DNA of 9,528 nucleotides from Alphaproteobacteria bacterium MarineAlpha10_Bin2 (lineage in GTDB: Bacteria > Pseudomonadota > Alphaproteobacteria > UBA828), in the NCBI GenBank assembly GCA_002937555.1, contig PTKB01000089.1:1-9528 (forward strand), in the 5' to 3' direction. Shown here one piece after another: positions 1 to 6,907 of this stretch (position 1 is the first letter of the stretch; the number at the start of each line of letters is the position of its first letter). The notes beneath the pieces were generated by a model that saw only the letters and a list, made by a program, of their open reading frames with translations, had not been told where the DNA came from and did no database searches. A program made the translations under genes and the position numbers.

Positions 1-312
1 CACTTCGACCGGCTCCGGTTCCGGAATGGGTTCCGGCTCCGGCACAGGCGCCACTTCGACGATGGGTTCCGGCTCTGGTTCGGGTTGCGGTTCGGGCGGC
101 GCCTCGACGACCGGTTCCGGCTCGGCCTCGGGTTCGGGCTCGGGTTCGCGCCGGACCACACCCGCAATGTCCTCTTCCGCCACAATCGAGACGAAAATCG
201 TTTCTTCCACCGATTCGGAATCGTTCCCGAACAGGGACGGCAGACCGAGCACCGCGGCGGCGATCACGCCGCCATGCAGTGCCCCGGAGAATATCCAGCC
301 GCGCCGGCCCAT
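1..312 (-). CDS. tolA: TolA, N-terminal part (runs off the window at base 1)
   Basis: Partial gene: 104 codons are open from ATG at 312 to base 1, so the C-terminal part is missing. The visible protein has a short basic start (MGRRGW), one hydrophobic segment at about residues 7-28 that would anchor it in the inner membrane, and a Ser/Val-rich patch. From about residue 54 a long Glu-Pro-rich stretch follows (EPEP-type repeats with Val/Ala breaks), as expected for an extended periplasm-spanning region. In the Tol-Pal system TolA couples the TolQR proton-driven motor to TolB/Pal at the outer membrane during cell constriction. The call rests mainly on position: it starts 5 nt after tolR, with AGAGG overlapping the tolR stop as a weak ribosome site. 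A TonB-like protein would look similar at the N-terminus, but the tolQ-tolR neighbours make TolA much more likely. Confidence 0.85.
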   Translation of the reverse strand, partial: MGRRGWIFSGALHGGVIAAAVLGLPSLFGNDSESVEETIFVSIVAEEDIAGVVRREPEPEPEAEPEPVVEAPPEPQPEPEPEPIVEVAPVPEPEPIPEPEPVEV

Positions 313-317
313 CGCCT

Positions 318-761
318 CTAATTGTCTCCTTTGTCGAGTTTGGTAACGAGCGCCACCTTCTTGAACCCGGCGCGGTTTACGGTGCCCATCACTTCCATCA
401 CCCGGCCATAGGGAATGTCTCTATCGGCACGCATGAAAATCCGCACATCGGTGCGGCGCTCGGAGATCGCCATCAGCTTGGGCACCAAATCGCCCAGTTC
501 GACCTCGGTTTCCTGCAGGAAAATGACATTGTCCTTGGTGATGGTGATGGCGAGCGGTTCGTCATCGCCGCTAATCGGCCCGGCTTCGGTTTCCGGTAAA
601 TCCACTTGCACGCCGACGGTCAGCAGCGGTGCCGTGATCATGAAAATGACGAGCAGCACCAGCATGACATCGACGAACGGCGTCACGTTGATCTGGCTTA
701 TCGGCGCCCGGTGATGGCGCCGGCGCCGCCGGCCCTCGCCATATTGCAGATCGGCGCCCAT
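318..761 (-). CDS. tolR: TolR, Tol-Pal proton channel subunit (ExbD/TolR family)
   Basis: 147-residue inner-membrane protein, the normal family length. An Arg/His-rich cytoplasmic tail (residues 11-18) precedes the signature INVTPFVDVMLVLLVIF. The transmembrane helix spans about residues 27-45, and D31 is the conserved membrane aspartate that carries protons in the TolQR/ExbBD motors. The rest is the periplasmic domain, with the VxIFMRADRxIPYG-type strand at about 106-118 and a VALVTK C-terminal strand. TolR works with TolQ to turn proton-motive force into TolA movement. Its ATG shares one base with the tolQ stop (TAATG), so the two are probably translationally coupled; GAGGAG about 10 nt upstream is a good ribosome site. 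The gene ends 5 nt before tolA. Confidence 0.96.
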   Translation of the reverse strand: MGADLQYGEGRRRRRHHRAPISQINVTPFVDVMLVLLVIFMITAPLLTVGVQVDLPETEAGPISGDDEPLAITITKDNVIFLQETEVELGDLVPKLMAISERRTDVRIFMRADRDIPYGRVMEVMGTVNRAGFKKVALVTKLDKGDN

Positions 762-1498
762 TACGTTACGCGCTCCTCAAGCTGGCGCGACATCAAGGAG
801 CGAAACTCGGTGCCGAAGGATTCGAGACGCCCGCTATAGCGGTCGAGATCGCCGCTCAGCTTGTTGTAGGCCACGACCGCTGGGATCGCCGCGACCAGGC
901 CGAGCGCGGTGGCGAACAGCGCCTCGGCGATACCGGGCGCGACCACGGCGAGCGAGGTGTCCTTGCTGGCGGCGATCGACTGGAAACTGTTCATGATGCC
1001 CCACACGGTGCCGAACAGGCCGACGAACGGCGCCGTCGAGCCGACGGTGGCGAGAAACCCGAGATATCTCTGCAACTGATCCAACTCGCGGTCGAGCGTC
1101 ACGTCCATGGCGTGGGCGATGCGCCGCTGCAGGCCTTCGACGCGGGTGGCTTCGAGTTGCTGGCTACCGTCTTGCGAAAAGCGCTGCCATTCGCGCATCG
1201 CCGATTCGAAGAGGCGCGACATCGGGTGCATCGACTGTTGTTGGATGCTCTCATAAAGCTGCTGCAACGAACCGCCGGACCAGAACATGGTCTCGAAGGC
1301 CGCCGCCTGGCGCATGACGCGGCGATAGCGCATCACTTTTTCGAAGATGATCGCCCAGCTCCAAAAGGAAGCGACGACGAGCAGAATGATCACCGCCTTG
1401 ACGATGATATCGGCCTCGAGGAACAGTTGCCACGGAGAGAGACTATGCGCGACGGCGCCGGCGCCCAATTCCATCGCGGTGACGAGATTATTGTCCAT
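761..1498 (-). CDS. tolQ: TolQ, Tol-Pal motor stator subunit (ExbB/TolQ/MotA family)
   Basis: 245 residues with the expected three-helix layout. Helix 1 lies at about residues 32-52. A long cytoplasmic loop rich in Gln, Arg and Glu follows. Helix 2 lies at about 146-171 and carries the family signature TVGSTAPFVGLFGTVWGIM, and helix 3 lies at about 183-212 (APGIAEALFATALGLVAAIP). TolQ forms a pentameric ring around a TolR dimer and drives TolA for outer-membrane invagination at division. ExbB is the alternative paralogue, but the ybgC-tolQ-tolR-tolA order decides for TolQ. The start at 1498 lies 3 nt after the ybgC stop, and the upstream Shine-Dalgarno is weak (AGG about 10 nt away), which suggests coupling to ybgC. 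Confidence 0.96.
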   Translation of the reverse strand: MDNNLVTAMELGAGAVAHSLSPWQLFLEADIIVKAVIILLVVASFWSWAIIFEKVMRYRRVMRQAAAFETMFWSGGSLQQLYESIQQQSMHPMSRLFESAMREWQRFSQDGSQQLEATRVEGLQRRIAHAMDVTLDRELDQLQRYLGFLATVGSTAPFVGLFGTVWGIMNSFQSIAASKDTSLAVVAPGIAEALFATALGLVAAIPAVVAYNKLSGDLDRYSGRLESFGTEFRSLMSRQLEERVT

Positions 1499-1501
1499 AT
1501 T

Positions 1502-1999
1502 TCAAGAACCTGTTCCTGCTTGTTGTTGTGGACCGTGGCGCAAGGCCTCAAGAGCGGCGCGGAGATTTGGCGGGAAGCGCGCCGGCGCGCCGGCCTCGTT
1601 GATGCAGGCGAGCTGTAAATCGGCGTGCACCAGCGTTTCGCCGTCCCGGCGTACGGTTTGCTCCGCCTCCAGACTTGCCCCTTTCAGGGCGAGGATGCGG
1701 GTGTGAATTTCGAGCCGATCATCGAGCCGCGCTGGCTTGCGGTAGTCGAGTGTGCAACGTCGGACGATGAACAGAACGCCGTCCGCTTCGCGCATGCCGC
1801 TGTGATCGATTCCGGCGGCGCGCATCATTTCGGTGCGCGCGCGCTCGATGAATTTTAGGTAATTGGCGTAGTAGACGATCCCCGCCGCGTCGGTGTCTTC
1901 GTAATAGACGCGCAAGGAATAGATGAATACATCGCCGGCCAAACGCCCCGCGGCGGCAGGTTCCGACGCCGGCTTGCGGGCGGCGGCGGTGCTACTCAT
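1502..1999 (-). CDS. ybgC: YbgC-type acyl-CoA thioesterase (Tol-Pal associated)
   Basis: Hotdog-fold thioesterase of the 4-hydroxybenzoyl-CoA thioesterase/YbgC family, which hydrolyses acyl-CoA or acyl-ACP at the cytoplasmic face of the membrane. The diagnostic segment is YYEDTDAAGIVYYANYLKF; the Asp of DTDAAG is the family's catalytic acid. RRCTLDYRKPARLDD matches the following strands. A low-complexity Ala/Pro-rich N-terminus precedes the domain and is probably disordered. ATG at 1999 is preferred because GAGGG sits about 5 nt upstream; an in-frame ATG at 2011 would add MRAA but has no ribosome site. Either start overlaps the end of ruvB (stop at 1992), and the gene ends 3 nt before tolQ. 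Its exact substrate is not known from sequence. Confidence 0.92.
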   Translation of the reverse strand: MSSTAAARKPASEPAAAGRLAGDVFIYSLRVYYEDTDAAGIVYYANYLKFIERARTEMMRAAGIDHSGMREADGVLFIVRRCTLDYRKPARLDDRLEIHTRILALKGASLEAEQTVRRDGETLVHADLQLACINEAGAPARFPPNLRAALEALRHGPQQQAGTGS

Positions 2000-3035
2000 C
2001 GCCGCCCTCATCTATCAATTCGAATTGGGAGGAGTCCGGTTTGGGAACTTCCAATCCCAAATGGCGAAAGCCATGCGCCGTCAGGGCGCGGCCGCGCGAA
2101 GTTCGCTGTAGGAAGCCTTGCTGGATGAGAAACGGTTCGATGACCTCCTCGAGCGCGTCGCGCTGCTCCGAAAGTGCCGCCGCGAGGGTTTCGACGCCGA
2201 CCGGGCCGCCGCCGTAGTTTTGCCCGATACAGCGCAAATAACGCCGGTCGAGGGAATCGAGGCCCTGTTCGTCCACTTCGAGGCGGCCCAATGATTCATC
2301 GGCCACGGCCGCATCGACCTGGACCGTGCCGGCGACGGCGGCAAAATCGCGCACGCGGCGCAACAGACGCACGGCAATCCTCGGCGTGCCGCGCGAGCGT
2401 TGGCCGATTTCCCGCGCGCCCTCCCGGGTGAGATCGAAATTCAATTTGATCGCATTGCGCCGGACGATCTCCTCAAGCTCTTCGGCGCCGTAGAAATCGA
2501 GCCTGAGCGGAATGCCGAAGCGCTCGCGCAAGGGCGTCGTGATGAGCCCGGTGCGGGTGGTCGCGCCGATCAAGGTGAACGGCGGCAGATCGATGCGCAC
2601 CGAGCGCGCCGCCGGCCCTTCGCCGATGATCAGATCGAGCTGGCGGTCTTCGAGCGCCGGATAGAGGATTTCCTCGACCGCTGGGTTAAGGCGGTGGATT
2701 TCATCGATGAACAGCACGTCGCGGGTATTGAGGTTGGTCAGGATGGCGGCGAGATCGCCGGCGCGCGCGATCACCGGGCCCGAAGTGGCGCGGAAGCCGA
2801 CGCCAAGCTCGCGCGCCACGATTTGCGCCAAGGTGGTCTTGCCGAGCCCGGGCGGGCCGTAAAACAGCACGTGATCGAGCGCTTCGCCGCGGCTGCGTGC
2901 GGCCTCGACGAAGATTTGCAGATTTTGGCAAATCGTGAGCTGGCCGATGAACTCGTCGAGCGTTTGCGGGCGCAAACTAACTTCCGCGCCATCCTCATTC
3001 TTGGCCTCGGGAGAAACGATGCGCTCGTCGCTCAT
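1992..3035 (-). CDS. ruvB: RuvB, Holliday junction branch-migration ATPase
   Basis: 347-residue AAA+ helicase, full family length. Visible motifs are Walker A GPPGLGKT (residues 60-67), Walker B LFIDEIH (108-114), sensor 1 in TLIGATTR (154-161), the PLRERFG segment just after it, and a sensor 2-type GTPRIAVRLLRR. The C-terminal winged-helix DNA-binding domain is marked by GGGPVGVETLAAAL and by EEVIEPFLIQQGFLQRTSRGR, one of the most conserved RuvB blocks. RuvB hexamers pump DNA through the RuvA-bound four-way junction during recombinational repair. The ATG overlaps the ruvA stop (ATGA), and the last codons overlap ybgC. All catalytic residues are present. Confidence 0.98.
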   Translation of the reverse strand: MSDERIVSPEAKNEDGAEVSLRPQTLDEFIGQLTICQNLQIFVEAARSRGEALDHVLFYGPPGLGKTTLAQIVARELGVGFRATSGPVIARAGDLAAILTNLNTRDVLFIDEIHRLNPAVEEILYPALEDRQLDLIIGEGPAARSVRIDLPPFTLIGATTRTGLITTPLRERFGIPLRLDFYGAEELEEIVRRNAIKLNFDLTREGAREIGQRSRGTPRIAVRLLRRVRDFAAVAGTVQVDAAVADESLGRLEVDEQGLDSLDRRYLRCIGQNYGGGPVGVETLAAALSEQRDALEEVIEPFLIQQGFLQRTSRGRALTAHGFRHLGLEVPKPDSSQFELIDEGGDE

Positions 3036-3634
3036 GCGCTCAGCTCCTTAAGGCCGGCCTGGATCAGCGCTTCGATCGAGGCGTCGTCGCCGAGATTTCG
3101 CGCCGCGCCCGCAACCGCGCCGAACGCTTCGCTCTGTCGATAGCCGAGATTGACCAGCGCCGAGACAGCGTCGCCGGTCGGCGTTCCGTGTTCGCCGGAA
3201 GCGCCGCCGCCGATCGCCACCGCCATGCCGTCGACCGGCGCCTTGTCTTTCAATTCGGTGATCAGGCGGTCGGCAAGTTTGGGGCCGACGCCGGAGACGC
3301 GGGTCAGCGCGCCGCGATCACGCGCGGCGATGGCGAGCGACAAATCCTCCGGCGACAACAGGCCGAGAATGGCGAGCGCCATTTTCGCGCCGACGCTTTG
3401 GACCTTGCGAAGCAAGCGGAACCATTCGCGCTCATGGGCGTCGAGAAAACCGTAGAGGTGAAACTGGTCCTCGCGCACGACAGTTTCAATTTCGAGCGAG
3501 ATCGCGGCGCCGGGGCTCGGCAAAGCGGCCAGCGTGCGCCCGGCGCAAAATACCAGATAACCGACGCCGCCGACATCGATCACCGCCCAGCTCTCACCGG
3601 TGGAATCCAGCTTACCGTTTAGTTTTGCAATCAT
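3032..3634 (-). CDS. ruvA: RuvA, Holliday junction-binding subunit
   Basis: 200 residues, the usual length. Domain I is the N-terminal OB fold (MIAKLNGKLD..., ending in DQFHLYGF). Domain II (about 70-140) contains the paired helix-hairpin-helix motifs, one at VQSVGAKMALAILG and one at VSGVGPKLADRLITELKDK. A Gly-rich linker (GGGASGEHG) leads to C-terminal domain III (about 155-198, DAVSALVNLGYRQSEAF), which contacts RuvB. RuvA tetramers hold the junction in a square-planar form for RuvB pumping and RuvC cleavage. ATG at 3634 follows the ruvC stop by 9 nt, and a GAGG ribosome site overlaps that stop; the gene ends in an ATGA overlap with ruvB. Confidence 0.98.
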   Translation of the reverse strand: MIAKLNGKLDSTGESWAVIDVGGVGYLVFCAGRTLAALPSPGAAISLEIETVVREDQFHLYGFLDAHEREWFRLLRKVQSVGAKMALAILGLLSPEDLSLAIAARDRGALTRVSGVGPKLADRLITELKDKAPVDGMAVAIGGGASGEHGTPTGDAVSALVNLGYRQSEAFGAVAGAARNLGDDASIEALIQAGLKELSA

Positions 3635-3643
3635 CCGGGCGCC

Positions 3644-4162
3644 TCAGACGGCCTCGGCCCTGAGGGTCGGCCAATGGCTGCTGGTGGCGGCGTGGTGGGC
3701 GTGGCAAATCGCGACGGCGAGCGCATCGGTCGAATCCGCGTCCACCGGCGCACAGCCCGGCAGCAAATGTCGCACCATGACGCCGACCTGCGTTTTATCG
3801 GCGTGGCCGGCGCCGACCACGGACTTCTTGATCCGGTTGGGCGAATATTCGGCGACGCGGAGGCCGACCAGCGCCGGCGCCAGCAGCACCACGCCGCGCG
3901 CCAATCCGAGCTTGAGGGTGGAGCGCGCATTGCGGTTGACGAAGGTTTCCTCGACGGCGGCTTCGTCGGGCGACCATTCGGCCAATATCTGCGCCAAACC
4001 GTCGTGGAGTTGGCGCAGCCGCTCGGCCATATCGAGTGCCGAATCCGTCTTCACGGAACCGTTGGCAAGATGACGCAAGCGGTTGTCTTCGGCCTCGATC
4101 AGGCCCCAGCCAGTGGCGCGGAGGCCCGGATCGAGTCCGATGTAGCGCCGGACTCCGGTCAT
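3644..4162 (-). CDS. ruvC: RuvC, Holliday junction endonuclease
   Basis: 172-residue crossover junction endodeoxyribonuclease with an RNase H-like fold. The four acidic metal ligands are visible: D11 in YIGLDPGLRATGWG, E71 in AVEETFVNRN, and D143 and D146 in DADSTDALAVAICHAHH. RuvC dimers resolve junctions by paired nicks after RuvAB branch migration. The reading frame stays open upstream to 4231, but that would put 23 Arg-rich, non-family residues inside yebC. ATG at 4162 forms a clean ATGA overlap with the yebC stop and starts just before the conserved LDPG strand, so it is the real start. A recognisable Shine-Dalgarno is lacking, which fits translational coupling to yebC. Confidence 0.97.
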   Translation of the reverse strand: MTGVRRYIGLDPGLRATGWGLIEAEDNRLRHLANGSVKTDSALDMAERLRQLHDGLAQILAEWSPDEAAVEETFVNRNARSTLKLGLARGVVLLAPALVGLRVAEYSPNRIKKSVVGAGHADKTQVGVMVRHLLPGCAPVDADSTDALAVAICHAHHAATSSHWPTLRAEAV

Positions 4163-4908
4163 GCCGAGAGCTTTTGCATGACGTCGTCGCTGACTTCGAA
4201 ATTGGCCGAGACGTTTTGCACATCGTCGCAATCGTCCAACGCCTCCATCAGCTTGAACAGCGTTTCGGCGGCCTGCTCGTCGATCGGAATTGTGGTTTGC
4301 GGCTTCCAGATGAGGCCGGCGTTTTCGGGCGCGCCGAAGCGCTCGGTGAGCGCCTCGCTGACGTCGCCGAAGTCATCGGGCGCGCAGGAAATCTCATGGC
4401 CGTCATCGTCGAATTCGCAGTCGCTGGCGCCGGCTTCGAGGGCCGCTTCGAACATCTCGTCGGCGCTCGCCGCTTGGGTCGCGTAGTGGATCGAGCCGAC
4501 GCGCTCGAACATGTAATTGACGCTGCCCGATTCACCCAACGCGCCGCCGTGTTTGTTGAAGATCGAGCGCACTTCGGCGGCGGTGCGGTTGCGGTTGTCG
4601 GTCATGGCGTCGACCAAGAGCGCAATGCCGCCGGGGCCAAAACCCTCGTAGCAGAGCTCGTCGTAATTCTCGCCGTCGCCGCCGCCCTGGGCCTTTTTGA
4701 GAACCCGCTCGATATTTTCTTTCGGCACGCTTTGCGCCTTGGCGGCGGCGATCGCGGTGCGCAGCCGCGCATTATGTTCGGGATCGGGCGTGCCTTGGCG
4801 CGCAGCAACGATGACCTCGCGTACCAGTTTGGCGAAGCGTTTGGCACGCCTGGCGTCTTGAGCTCCCTTGCGATGTTGAATATTGGCCCATTTTGAATGT
4901 CCAGCCAT
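4159..4908 (-). CDS. yebC: YebC/PmpR (TACO1) family protein
   Basis: 249 residues, full length for the family. The N-terminal signature MAGHSKWANIQHRKGAQD starts a basic domain (to about residue 75). Next comes the YEGFGPGGIALLVDAMTDNRNRT block (about 87-109), and then SIFNKHGGALGESGSVNYMFERVG. The acidic C-terminal part (EFDDDGHEI..., EALDDCDDV) completes domains 2 and 3. YebC was long annotated as a DNA-binding transcription regulator; mitochondrial TACO1 and recent bacterial work point to a ribosome-associated role easing elongation through proline-rich stretches. It leads the ruvCAB-tol cluster and overlaps ruvC by 4 nt. GAGG 5 nt before the ATG is a good ribosome site, and the promoter is probably just upstream. 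Confidence 0.96.
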   Translation of the reverse strand: MAGHSKWANIQHRKGAQDARRAKRFAKLVREVIVAARQGTPDPEHNARLRTAIAAAKAQSVPKENIERVLKKAQGGGDGENYDELCYEGFGPGGIALLVDAMTDNRNRTAAEVRSIFNKHGGALGESGSVNYMFERVGSIHYATQAASADEMFEAALEAGASDCEFDDDGHEISCAPDDFGDVSEALTERFGAPENAGLIWKPQTTIPIDEQAAETLFKLMEALDDCDDVQNVSANFEVSDDVMQKLSA

Positions 4909-4946
4909 CTTTGCCTCGATACGCTATTTAGTGACGCAGTTTCGCT

Positions 4947-4975
4947 AGCATACCAAATCTCGTGTAATTTCACAG
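4947..4975 (-). promoter_or_regulatory. Candidate sigma-70-type promoter for yebC-ruvCAB-tol
   Basis: Read on the minus strand, a -10-like TATGCT (4952-4947) is preceded by TTTGG, and a -35-like CTGTGA (4975-4970) lies exactly 17 nt upstream of it. Transcription would start roughly 30 nt before the yebC ATG. A better -35 match, TTGACT (4991-4986), lies further upstream but pairs at 17 nt only with the poor ATTACA. The site lies in the only sizeable gap (4909-5021) ahead of the cluster. It was found by eye; no start site is proven. Confidence 0.4.
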
Positions 4976-5021
4976 CCTTAGCAATAGTCAAGCAATGTGG
5001 CCGAAATTGGGCGGCAGCGCC

Positions 5022-5375
5022 TTATGGGCACGGGAACATCAGCGCCAGGGCCTGGACCGCACCCAATGCCGCCGGCAGTTCCAAGGCGTCCGGATGCTGC
5101 TCGTAATAGAGCCAGACGCCGCGGCCGACTTTTTCCGGCGGCGCGTTCTCGGGGCAGAACAGTGGCACCTCGCCGCCAGCCAAGCCGGCCTGGTGCAGAT
5201 CGATGATGCCAGCGAGATAGGAGAGACAGACATGCGGCGCGGCGCCGCCGCAGGCCTGGTGCAGCGCTTCGCCGCTGGTCGATTCATAGGCGCCGGCCGG
5301 CGACATCGGCGCGAACGCCAGATAGACCGCGAGGCCGAAGCCCCCGCAAGCCGCCAACAAACGCGTCACCATCAT
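5022..5375 (-). CDS. Secreted Rap1a/Tai-like small protein
   Basis: 117-residue exported protein. A signal peptide (about residues 1-29, ending in PAGA before YES) is followed by a compact domain with four cysteines: QAC, HVC, LFC and the C-terminal FPC, enough for two disulfides. The order CxGY/CLSYLAG, then PLFCPE, then a V..YYEQHP helix and a final ALMFPC is the pattern of the Rap1a/Tai immunity family. Its founding members neutralise periplasmic amidase effectors of type VI secretion. No such effector lies nearby, so the role here is unknown; many alphaproteobacterial relatives are also orphans. A TTG at 5396 could extend the frame, but ATG at 5375 is better: AGGAAAAGG precedes it and the methyltransferase stop is 10 nt upstream. 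It is probably co-transcribed with that gene. Confidence 0.75.
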   Translation of the reverse strand: MMVTRLLAACGGFGLAVYLAFAPMSPAGAYESTSGEALHQACGGAAPHVCLSYLAGIIDLHQAGLAGGEVPLFCPENAPPEKVGRGVWLYYEQHPDALELPAALGAVQALALMFPCP

Positions 5376-5385
5376 GTGCCTTTTC

Positions 5386-6174
5386 CTATCCGTCAAAGCG
5401 ATCGGCGCGAAACCTGAGGCGGGTATAATCAGTCAACCAACGGCCATCTGGGCAGAGACGCGCGCGGCACAGCTCCTCCGCACGCGCCATAATTTGCGCC
5501 TCATTGCCGGGCGGCGCCGCAGCGAGAAAATTCTGGCCGAACATGCGTATCCAATCGCTCAAGCCGTTGGGGCAATTGTCGAGCGGCGTCGGGCGGGCGA
5601 AATAATGCAAATGGGTGACGTCGAAACCGCCCGCTTCCAACAGGCTGACATAGGCCCCGGTGCGCGGAAAATACCACGGGAATTCGACCGCTTCGCGCGC
5701 CACCGACTGCTCCGCCAGGGCTTGGTAGAGCGCCTCGGTAATGGTCATCACGTTGCGGTGCGCACCCATCTCGGCGACGAACCGGCCGCCCGGTCTGAGC
5801 GCCCGAGCGACGCTGGCGATCACCGGCTCAGGCCGCTTCATCCAATGCAGCGCCGCGTTGGAAAACACCGCGTCGGCCGGTGTGTCGATGGTGAAGTCTT
5901 CGCCCGTCGCACAGATGAACCGGATGTCCGGATGTTTCTGCCGCGCCAGTGCGATCATCTCCTGATCGGCGTCGATGCCGATGACATCGCACCCCATTTC
6001 CGCAATCTGCGCGGTGAGTTGGCCGATGCCGCAGCCGAGATCGACGATGCGCTCACCCGGGCTCGGCGCCAACAGCTCGACCAGCCCGGCGCCGAATTCG
6101 GCGATGAAGCCGAAGGACTGGTCATAAAGAGCTACATCCCAACCTTGATTGCTTGCGGCGTCGTTTTTCGTCAC
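5386..6174 (-). CDS. SAM-dependent methyltransferase, trans-aconitate methyltransferase-like
   Basis: 262-residue cytosolic class I methyltransferase. Motif I, VDLGCGIGQL, lies at residues 44-53. The acidic residue ending strand 2 is D68 (VIGID), and AVFSNAALHWM at 102-112 is the post-motif region. ARALRPGGRFV (124-133) is the usual motif III. The N-terminal WDVALYDQSFGFIAEFG and the NAALHW segment resemble Tam, which methylates trans-aconitate to detoxify this citric-cycle by-product. Many related enzymes have other substrates, so Tam activity is a guess. The start is GTG at 6174, with GGGGA about 9 nt upstream; no nearby in-frame ATG keeps the conserved N-terminus. It is divergent from the globin gene across a 127-nt gap and lies 10 nt ahead of the Rap1a-like gene. 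Confidence 0.85.
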   Translation of the reverse strand: MTKNDAASNQGWDVALYDQSFGFIAEFGAGLVELLAPSPGERIVDLGCGIGQLTAQIAEMGCDVIGIDADQEMIALARQKHPDIRFICATGEDFTIDTPADAVFSNAALHWMKRPEPVIASVARALRPGGRFVAEMGAHRNVMTITEALYQALAEQSVAREAVEFPWYFPRTGAYVSLLEAGGFDVTHLHYFARPTPLDNCPNGLSDWIRMFGQNFLAAAPPGNEAQIMARAEELCRARLCPDGRWLTDYTRLRFRADRFDG

Positions 6175-6301
6175 GTGGTGGCGTCCCCATGCGCTTCAAT
6201 CTGTTCGAACGGCCCGGCTTGGTGTTAAATAGGCTCAAATCACCGTGCCGTCACTATGGCATTAGATGACGGATCGCGGTCCACCACCCGCTGGAGGATG
6301 C

Positions 6302-6889
6302 ATGGCGGCGCGAACAGAAACGTTTGAAGCGACGGTTGAGAGCCGCTCGCACCCCGAGCTCGAGGCCGGGACGCGCCAATTGCTGGCCGAGTTCCGCCCC
6401 GTGGTCGAACAGCGCATCGACGACGTCATCGCCGAATTTCTGAAATATGTTTCGGCCTGGCCGGAAATGCGCTTGCTGACGCAAAGCGCCGAAGGCATTG
6501 CGTGTCTGCGCCGCGAACAGGGGCGGCATCTGTTGAACCTGTTTTCGTGCCAGTTCGACGACGGCTATTTCGCCCGCGTCAGCCGTATGGGCCAGGCGCA
6601 TGAAAAGGCCGGCCTTGAGCCGCGATGGTATTTGGGCGCCTATGGCCATGTGTTGAAAATACTGGTCGAGCTGGCGATCGAGCATTGTGGCGACGATGCG
6701 GCGCGCCTGCTGGCCACCGTGAGCGCGATCAACCGGGTTGTCGAAATCGACATGGCGAGCGCCGTAGCGACGATCGATGAAAATGCGCCGCCCGCTGTTA
6801 CCACGGCGCCGGTCATGACGCCGCCGGCCGGCGTCGAAGACATCACCAAGGCCGTGTTGTCGGCGGACGTCGCGCGGGCGCGTAAATAA
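6302..6889 (+). CDS. Stand-alone protoglobin / globin-coupled-sensor haem domain
   Basis: 195 residues from ATG 6302, which has GGAGG 4 nt upstream; an ATG at 6266 would add 12 residues but has no ribosome site. The body (about residues 15-155) matches the protoglobin domain. Key pieces are RREQGRHLLNLFSCQFDDGYF, then RMGQAHEKAGLEPRWYLGAY, in which the His of QAH is the expected proximal haem ligand and WYLGAY is a family hallmark. In globin-coupled sensors this domain binds O2, CO or NO and controls an attached chemotaxis, cyclase or kinase module. Here no output domain follows: only a Pro/Thr-rich linker and a short helix-like end (GVEDITKAVLSADVARARK). It could be a single-domain sensor acting through a partner, or a haem/gas-binding protein. 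It is the only plus-strand gene in the window. Confidence 0.87.
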   Translation: MAARTETFEATVESRSHPELEAGTRQLLAEFRPVVEQRIDDVIAEFLKYVSAWPEMRLLTQSAEGIACLRREQGRHLLNLFSCQFDDGYFARVSRMGQAHEKAGLEPRWYLGAYGHVLKILVELAIEHCGDDAARLLATVSAINRVVEIDMASAVATIDENAPPAVTTAPVMTPPAGVEDITKAVLSADVARARK

Positions 6890-6907
6890 GCGCTCCGAAC
6901 GCCGCGC

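Noticed and set aside
1..150. Plus-strand Gly-Ser repeat protein
   Set aside because: The GSGSG-type translation is the reverse-strand shadow of the Glu-Pro codons of tolA, which is in frame, correctly placed after tolR and has a membrane anchor.
2400..3143. Long plus-strand open frame across ruvB and ruvA (and similar long antisense frames elsewhere)
   Set aside because: High GC content opens antisense frames; these show no domain, no ribosome site, and lie opposite strongly conserved genes.
4163..4231. N-terminal extension of RuvC
   Set aside because: The 23 extra residues are Arg/His-rich, lie inside yebC in another frame and are not part of the family; the ATG at 4162 gives a normal-length RuvC and an ATGA overlap.
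6175..6301. Divergent promoters between the methyltransferase and globin genes
   Set aside because: A promoter must exist for the globin gene, but no -35/-10 pair with acceptable spacing stands out on either strand, so no position is claimed.
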